From Alteromonadaceae bacterium BrNp21-10 (GTDB lineage: Bacteria > Pseudomonadota > Gammaproteobacteria > Enterobacterales > Alteromonadaceae): a stretch of 64,000 bases of DNA. Of this stretch, positions 59,025-64,000 are shown one piece after another. Made by a program: the position numbers and the translations under genes. Location: contig JAUHQD010000008.1 of NCBI GenBank assembly GCA_030418115.1, forward strand, positions 124,001 through 188,000. The letters run 5' to 3'. Positions within the stretch are counted from its first letter, which is position 1. Each line of letters begins with the position of its first letter. The notes beneath the pieces were generated by a model. It was not told the DNA's origin, did not search any database, and was given only the letters and a program-made list of their open reading frames with translations.

Positions 59025-59668
59025 ACTAGTTGTTCCTGCCATGGCAATGGTCGAGCAATACAGTTAACCATGGGTTTTGCTTGCTCATCAGCAGCAATAA
59101 CTATGTCGGTTAAACTAGCATAACCAATGTTTAACTGGCTGTACCATTGGCCGCTGCGCCAATCCACAGGTAATATTTGCGCTAAAATTTGCCGAATAAC
59201 TCCACCATGACAGATCAGTAAATTTTGCTGCCCGCGATAACTCAACAGCAAGCGTTGCCAGCAGGCACTAACCCGCTGGTGAAAGTCCGTTAGAGATTCG
59301 GCGCCTGGCAAGGTGCAATCCAAAGGTGATGCCCAAAAGGCTTCCAGTAATCGCCAAGAACCCGGATCACCTTCATGGTGAATGGCATCAAAAGCCACAC
59401 CATCCAACTCACCAAAATCACATTCGCGTAGGTCATCTTCAATCACCAACGGCACCGCCCAATGTACGGCGGCATGTTCGGCAAACTGACGACAACGGAG
59501 TAGCGGCGAACTAATGATCCTATCTGGCCGTGGCATGGTTTGAATTTGTTGCTGTAAGTTCTGCCAACCTAACTCGCTTAAACTAACATCGGTGCTACCG
59601 TACAACGCCGCCGGACCTTCTACCTGACCATGGCGTAACAGCGTAAATTGCGTGGGGGTGCTACTCAT
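59021..59668 (-). CDS. cobC: Histidine phosphatase, putative alpha-ribazole phosphatase CobC
   Basis: The 215-residue enzyme has [20 protein letters not shown] (catalytic His), [50 protein letters not shown] and [18 protein letters not shown]. Placed between cobU and cobQ, it fits CobC, which dephosphorylates alpha-ribazole-5'-phosphate for the nucleotide loop. It overlaps cobU by 4 bp and cobQ by 4 bp. The paralogue at 55391 shares the fold but is shorter. Confidence 0.88.
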   Translation of the reverse strand: MSSTPTQFTLLRHGQVEGPAALYGSTDVSLSELGWQNLQQQIQTMPRPDRIISSPLLRCRQFAEHAAVHWAVPLVIEDDLRECDFGELDGVAFDAIHHEGDPGSWRLLEAFWASPLDCTLPGAESLTDFHQRVSACWQRLLLSYRGQQNLLICHGGVIRQILAQILPVDWRSGQWYSQLNIGYASLTDIVIAADEQAKPMVNCIARPLPWQEQLV

Positions 59669-60198
59669 GGCTGCTGACCGGCAGTTTTTAACGGCAAGGG
59701 TAATCCCGCAGCAATTAAGGTGACATTATCTGCGACTTTGGCAACTGCCTGATTTAACCAACCGGCTTGATCGACGAATTGTCGACTGACTTCCCCCAAG
59801 GGGATCACGCCCATTCCGACTTCATTAGAAACCAGAAAGATATCGGCTTTGCTATTTCTAAGTACTTGGCAAAGTTGGCGGGATAGCAGACTAAAATCTT
59901 GCTGCGGTGCATTGTACAGCTGGTTATTCAACCATAACGTCAAACAATCGATAATCACTACACCGCTAGCTTGCTGTGCTATCCATTCGCTCAGCTGCAT
60001 TGGTACTTCAGCGGTAAGCCAATGTGCAGGACGCTCGGCCTGATGGCGGGCGATACGCTGGGCCATTTCGTTATCGGTATTGGTAGCCGTAGCTACATAA
60101 GTGACTTTTTGTTGGGTCAGATTACTAAGTACTAACGCTTGTTGTTCCGCAAAGCTGGATTTACCAGAGCGTGCGCCACCGAGAATTAAATGAATCAT
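59665..60198 (-). CDS. cobU: Adenosylcobinamide kinase/adenosylcobinamide-phosphate guanylyltransferase
   Basis: The 177-residue bifunctional enzyme phosphorylates adenosylcobinamide and transfers GMP to it. The P-loop is HLILGGARSGKSSFAE, followed by VTYVATATNTDNEMAQRIAR, HQAERPAHW (guanylylated His), VVIIDCLTLWLNNQL, LVSNEVGMGVIPLGEVSRQF. The ATG at 60198 is 2 bp past the cobS stop; a longer reading would not be compatible with the family N-terminus. Confidence 0.95.
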   Translation of the reverse strand: MIHLILGGARSGKSSFAEQQALVLSNLTQQKVTYVATATNTDNEMAQRIARHQAERPAHWLTAEVPMQLSEWIAQQASGVVIIDCLTLWLNNQLYNAPQQDFSLLSRQLCQVLRNSKADIFLVSNEVGMGVIPLGEVSRQFVDQAGWLNQAVAKVADNVTLIAAGLPLPLKTAGQQP

Positions 60199-60200
60199 GC

Positions 60201-61004
60201 TTACCCTACCACTGCTGTGCTGGTCACCGGCGATAACATCGCTAGCAGTAACAAGTAAATTAGCACTTCCTGAAACTGTTGCGCCGCACCTAAACAATCA
60301 CCGGTAATACCACCAATATGTTGTTGAAAGCGATTCTGTAATAGCGCTCTTAAAACAAAACAGCCAAGCACCAGTAACAATATTTGCGACAGTGGAAGCC
60401 ACCACAAGCCTAAGGAGCCTATGGCAAACAACATCAGCAATTGGGGCAAACTATAAGCGCTAACCAGCGAGGTGCTTTTGCTCAAATCGCGCTCACCGGC
60501 AGCGACATATTCGGCACTTTGCACATGAGATAGCGCCATCGCTCTGGATAGAGGGTAGCTAATACATAACGCCAGCAATAATTGTTGCTGCTCAGCTAAT
60601 GCGCTCAACAACACGAACTGCAGCAATAAGCTCATAATCAATGCGCAACTGCCGTAAGTACCAATACGACTATCTTTCATAATGGTGAGCTTTTGTTCAC
60701 GCTGATAGCCACCAAAAAAACCATCAAACATATCGGCTAATCCATCTTGATGAAAAGCACCTGTAAGTAATAAGTTCAACACCAGTATTATGCAAACACT
60801 CGGCTGAATACCGATGAATGGTACGAGTAGCTGGTAACTAATCACCATAATTATCGCCAGTAACCAGCCTACTAGTGAAAAATAAGTGCCAGCGCTGTGC
60901 ATTTTTTCAGGGGTATAATTCAGATTAGCAGGCGTCGGCAAGCGACTAAAAAAACTCAGTGCGAGCCAGAATAAATTCAACTGTTGGGCAATTACAATGC
61001 GCAT
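60201..61004 (-). CDS. cobS: Adenosylcobinamide-GDP ribazoletransferase (cobalamin synthase)
   Basis: The 267-residue inner membrane enzyme joins adenosylcobinamide-GDP and alpha-ribazole(-phosphate). It contains WLALSFFSRLPTPANLNYTP, YFSLVGWLLAIIMVISYQLL, the acidic GAFHQDGLADMFDGFFGGY motif (metal-binding), MKDSRIGTYGSCALI and GGITGDCLGAAQQFQEVLIY. About six hydrophobic helices are present. It lies 5 bp behind cobT. Confidence 0.95.
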   Translation of the reverse strand: MRIVIAQQLNLFWLALSFFSRLPTPANLNYTPEKMHSAGTYFSLVGWLLAIIMVISYQLLVPFIGIQPSVCIILVLNLLLTGAFHQDGLADMFDGFFGGYQREQKLTIMKDSRIGTYGSCALIMSLLLQFVLLSALAEQQQLLLALCISYPLSRAMALSHVQSAEYVAAGERDLSKSTSLVSAYSLPQLLMLFAIGSLGLWWLPLSQILLLVLGCFVLRALLQNRFQQHIGGITGDCLGAAQQFQEVLIYLLLLAMLSPVTSTAVVG

Positions 61005-61009
61005 AGGAA

Positions 61010-62104
61010 CTACACCTTCACCTGTGCACTTTCGAAGGTGGCCATATCGTTGTAAAAACTGGCGGCAGCTTGTAGCAGCGGCAGTGCTAAGGCGGCACCA
61101 GTACCTTCACCCAAACGCATATCCAAACTTAGCAGCGGCTTTGCACCAAGTAGTTGTAATACCTTTTCATGGGCCTGCTCTGCGGAAGTATGCGCAAAAA
61201 TCATAAACTGCCGTGACAACGGCGCTATTTTTGTGGCGATCAGCGCTGCAACCGAAACAATAAAGCCGTCGACGATTATAATTTTTCCCGCTTCGGCAGT
61301 GGCCAGCATGGCACCAACAATTTGTGCTATTTCAAAACCACCCACTTCACTGAGTGCCACTGATGGGCTTTGCACACTATCGCCATGATTGTCGCTGACA
61401 CGCTGTAGCGCTTGCTGTATCAATTGTAACTTTTTGGCGTATTGTGCCTCATCAATGCCTGTGCCTTTACCCACAGTTTGCTGTGGCGGCAAATCAGCCA
61501 ATAAAGATAACAGCGCTGAAGCACTGCTGGTATTGCCAATACCCATTTCGCCAAAGGCCAGTACATTACTGCCGGCTGATATTTGCTGCTGCGCGACTTC
61601 GGCACCGTATTTTAAGCATTGTTCGGCTTGTACCAATGTCATTGCTGGCACTGCCGAGAAATCCCCAGTGCCCTCACCTACGCGCTTTTCACTCAGCTTT
61701 TCATGTTGAATGGTGGCGGCTTGCAACATGCCCGCATCAATCACTCGTAAGTCCATATTCACTGTACGACAAAAACAGTTAATGGCAGCACCACCAGCTA
61801 GAAAGTTAAGCACCATTTGCCCAGTGACTTCTGGCGGCGCAATGCTGATGCCATTACGGGCAATGCCATGGTCCCCAGCAAAAATTAACATGCAAGGCTG
61901 ATGTATTTGAATATTGTCAGTTGGCTGATTTTGTTGCCACTGGATCTGCGCCAGTTGGCGAGCCAAGTCTTCCAGCTTACCCAGCGCGCCTAATGGTTTG
62001 GTTTTGCTGTTGATACGCCCATCAATGGTGGCAATACATTGCTTATCCAAAGTAGGAATTACCCAAGAGCTCGAATTAAATAATGAAGATTGTGGCGCTG
62101 TCAT
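61010..62104 (-). CDS. cobT: Nicotinate-nucleotide-dimethylbenzimidazole phosphoribosyltransferase
   Basis: The 364-residue enzyme makes alpha-ribazole-5'-phosphate from NaMN and the lower-ligand base. It contains SKTKPLGALGKLEDLARQLA, IFAGDHGIARNGIS, VTGQMVLNFLAGGAAIN, AFGEMGIGNTSSASALLSLL, and the C-terminal catalytic Glu in LDMRLGEGTGAALALPLL. Length and motifs are normal. No bluB is nearby, so the base may come from elsewhere. It precedes cobS by 5 bp. Confidence 0.95.
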   Translation of the reverse strand: MTAPQSSLFNSSSWVIPTLDKQCIATIDGRINSKTKPLGALGKLEDLARQLAQIQWQQNQPTDNIQIHQPCMLIFAGDHGIARNGISIAPPEVTGQMVLNFLAGGAAINCFCRTVNMDLRVIDAGMLQAATIQHEKLSEKRVGEGTGDFSAVPAMTLVQAEQCLKYGAEVAQQQISAGSNVLAFGEMGIGNTSSASALLSLLADLPPQQTVGKGTGIDEAQYAKKLQLIQQALQRVSDNHGDSVQSPSVALSEVGGFEIAQIVGAMLATAEAGKIIIVDGFIVSVAALIATKIAPLSRQFMIFAHTSAEQAHEKVLQLLGAKPLLSLDMRLGEGTGAALALPLLQAAASFYNDMATFESAQVKV

Positions 62105-62132
62105 TTTACTTCCAATTTTTTGTTTTAAATCG

Positions 62133-63164
62133 TCACACTTTTTGCTGACGCATCACAATAAGAAAAAACACACTGCCAATGGCAGCGGTAATAATACCAA
62201 TAGGGATTTCTTGTTCCGGCAGCGCCGAGCGGGCGATAATATCCACTAGCACCATAAAGCTACCACCAAGCAATACGCAACCTAGGGTCACCACGCGGCT
62301 AGTCACGCCCACCCAGCGACGCACAATATGTGGGATCATCAAGCCAACAAAACCAATGCCACCACAATAGGCCACTATGCAAGCCGTTAAAGAAGCACAA
62401 ATACCTAAAGACAACATGCGTAAACGGGTGACGTTGACTCCTAGGGTTTTGGCGTTGTCATCGCCGAGTAGCAGCGCATCTAATCGTCTGCCATAGAGCA
62501 ACAGCAATAGCACGCAGCCAACCACCACCGGCAACATGATCCATGCATACCAATCTTCCACGCGAGCAAGGCTACCCATCAGCCAAAAGATGACTTTATT
62601 GGCGGCAAAGGGCTCACCTAAAAACAACAGAAAATGCGCCATGGCATTGAGCATAAAAGACACCGCCACACCGGCCAATAGCATTTGCTCACCGCGGCCC
62701 CCAAAAGAGGTGGCCGCCAACGCTTGCACTAAGGTCACCGCAAATATGGCACCTAACAACGCCGCCAAGGGTAATGCGATTGAGAAGGAAAATTCCGGCA
62801 AGAAATCCAGACCAATGCTACTGGTAAATTGACTATCGAAAAATAAAGTCGCAATACTAGCGCCAAGTCCGGCACCGGCCACCACACCAAATAAATAGGG
62901 ATCGGCAAGACCATTACGAGTAATGTTTTGTAAGGTAGAGCCAGCAACCGCTAAACCAGCGCCTACTAAAAAACCCACCACAATTCTTGGCAGGCGGATA
63001 TCCCAAAAGATCAGTTGATTGATCGCCGAGTCACATTCATTAACCACGCATTGATAAAGCTGCGCTGCGCTAAAATCAGCGGCACCGAAGAATATTGAAA
63101 TGATAGGACAGGCCAGCGCCAATAAGATCAACAATGTCCATTTATAATTGCGCGATTTAAGCAT
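62133..63164 (-). CDS. btuC: Vitamin B12 ABC transporter permease (FecCD/BtuC family)
   Basis: The 343-residue permease has about ten helices and the FecCD blocks RLPRIVVGFLVGAGLAVAGS, QNITRNGLADPYLFGVVAGA, FGGRGEQMLLAGVAVSFMLN, IGFVGLMIPHIVRRWVG and LPEQEIPIGIITAAIGSVFF. The start ATG at 63164 overlaps the end of the ATPase gene by 8 bp; an earlier in-frame start would run 58 codons into the ATPase gene and is not credible. Together with BtuF and the ATPase it forms the inner-membrane B12 importer. Confidence 0.93.
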   Translation of the reverse strand: MLKSRNYKWTLLILLALACPIISIFFGAADFSAAQLYQCVVNECDSAINQLIFWDIRLPRIVVGFLVGAGLAVAGSTLQNITRNGLADPYLFGVVAGAGLGASIATLFFDSQFTSSIGLDFLPEFSFSIALPLAALLGAIFAVTLVQALAATSFGGRGEQMLLAGVAVSFMLNAMAHFLLFLGEPFAANKVIFWLMGSLARVEDWYAWIMLPVVVGCVLLLLLYGRRLDALLLGDDNAKTLGVNVTRLRMLSLGICASLTACIVAYCGGIGFVGLMIPHIVRRWVGVTSRVVTLGCVLLGGSFMVLVDIIARSALPEQEIPIGIITAAIGSVFFLIVMRQQKV

Positions 63165-63966
63165 GAGGTTCCTCAGACGATTGCAGAGGATAAAAATCGA
63201 CCCGCAAGTTATTGCTGATTTCATCACGGCGAACCACATTCGGCAGATGAAAAACCTGCTGTAATATGTCAGCTTTAAGCACCGTTTCGGCATCGCCCTG
63301 CGCATGCACTCGGCCCTGATCCAATAAGCAAATTTCATCGCAGTAATTGGCGGTTAGATTGAGATCATGCAAGCTCATTACCACAGTAATATTGGTTTGA
63401 TGGGCTAAGTTGCGCAATAACGACAACACCTGATGTTGATAAAACACATCCAAGTGATTCACTGGCTCATCTAAAATGATCAACGCCGCTTGCTGCACCA
63501 ATGCCCGAGCGATCAGCCCACGTTGTTGTTCGCCACCAGATAATGAACTGAATCGTTGCTGATGTTTATCGGCTAAGCCAACGCGGGCGATAGCATCGTC
63601 AATGCGCTGAATATCGTCGTTGCTATCTTGACTAAGTAATGTTTTGTAGGGCAACAGACCCATGCGTACAATTTGCTGTAAATTCAGCGCAAATACATGA
63701 TCATTCAATTGATTGACTACCGCAATTTGCTGCGCCAGTTGCATTTGACTTAGGTGATTTAACGCATGGCCACGCCAGCTCACTTGGCCTTGGGTTTTAA
63801 TTTGCCCGGACAACATTTTCAGTAGGCTGGTTTTACCAGCGCCATTGGGGCCAATTACCGCCAACAATTTACCCGGCTGCAGTTCAATATTGATATCCGC
63901 CAAGATGACTTTGCCGTCAATCTGCAAATCAAGATGTGTAGCCTTAAGACCTTGTGAAACTGACAT
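63157..63966 (-). CDS. btuD: Vitamin B12 ABC transporter ATP-binding protein
   Basis: The 269-residue ATPase has Walker A AVIGPNGAGKTSLLKMLSG, Q-loop VVNQLNDHVFAL, signature FSSLSGGEQQRGLIARALV, Walker B ALIILDEPVNHLD, and the switch His in VVMSLHDLNLTANY. This is the FecE/BtuD class. It is the first gene of the cobalamin locus in the window. The last 34 bp of the window hold its upstream region, too short to show any further riboswitch. Confidence 0.92.
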   Translation of the reverse strand: MSVSQGLKATHLDLQIDGKVILADINIELQPGKLLAVIGPNGAGKTSLLKMLSGQIKTQGQVSWRGHALNHLSQMQLAQQIAVVNQLNDHVFALNLQQIVRMGLLPYKTLLSQDSNDDIQRIDDAIARVGLADKHQQRFSSLSGGEQQRGLIARALVQQAALIILDEPVNHLDVFYQHQVLSLLRNLAHQTNITVVMSLHDLNLTANYCDEICLLDQGRVHAQGDAETVLKADILQQVFHLPNVVRRDEISNNLRVDFYPLQSSEEPHA

Positions 63967-64000
63967 ATGATGCCATCTGCCTTCGTTTAAGCGTTATAAC

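Overview
The window reads as chromosome of a gammaproteobacterium close to Alteromonadales (Alteromonas/Glaciecola/Rheinheimera-like). This is inferred from the housekeeping order coaD-mutM-(rpmB-rpmG)-radC-coaBC-dut-slmA, from gmk-rpoZ-spoT next to recG, from hemC-hemD-hemX-hemY, and from many TonB-dependent receptors and lineage-typical DUF proteins. Base composition is moderate in GC. I saw no rRNA, tRNA, CRISPR array or intact transposase.

Layout. 1-7130: the end of coaD, then mutM, a membrane-anchored hypothetical, rpmB-rpmG with a clear promoter and terminator, two glycosyltransferases placed between rpmB and radC, then radC, coaBC, dut and slmA. 7130-12600: a 35-bp hairpin element, a SHOCT-domain protein, an M28 lipoprotein peptidase, a TetR regulator, a DUF1820 protein and an M20 peptidase. 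12600-19605: an OmpR/QseB-type two-component system, then a cupredoxin, an FTR1-family membrane protein that has lost its REXXE motifs, a barrel-like exported protein, a TlpA thioredoxin, a DUF4266 lipoprotein ending GGGCGCN, a DUF3570 protein with a flavinylation-like motif, and a divergent ApbE. The same 11-bp-period direct repeat lies before the regulator gene and before the thioredoxin gene. I regard this as the most interesting system in the window.

19700-26300: an EVE protein, then a phytate-use locus (TonB receptor, metallophosphatase, two-propeller phytase) with a good Pho-box candidate upstream. 26300-32900: a degenerate GGDEF protein overlapping an AraC regulator, YigZ, an AEC transporter, a lipoprotein TIM-barrel protein lying between an intact HI0933-family gene and a decayed copy of that gene's 3' end, and a DUF3718 protein. 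33000-41000: peroxiredoxin, rsmJ, recG, a second peroxiredoxin-like protein, ridA, spoT, rpoZ and gmk. 41000-51000: cyaY, an esterase, DUF2914, an acyltransferase, an amidohydrolase, hemC, a fused hemD-hemX, hemY and proA.

51170-63966: a minus-strand cobalamin uptake and salvage locus. It has an ABC importer (btuD, btuC, btuF), cobT, cobS, cobU, cobC, cobQ, cobO, cbiB, cobD and a second histidine phosphatase, followed by btuB behind a cobalamin riboswitch with its own sigma70-like promoter. No corrin-ring synthesis genes or bluB are present, so the locus fits uptake and remodelling of corrinoids, not de novo synthesis.
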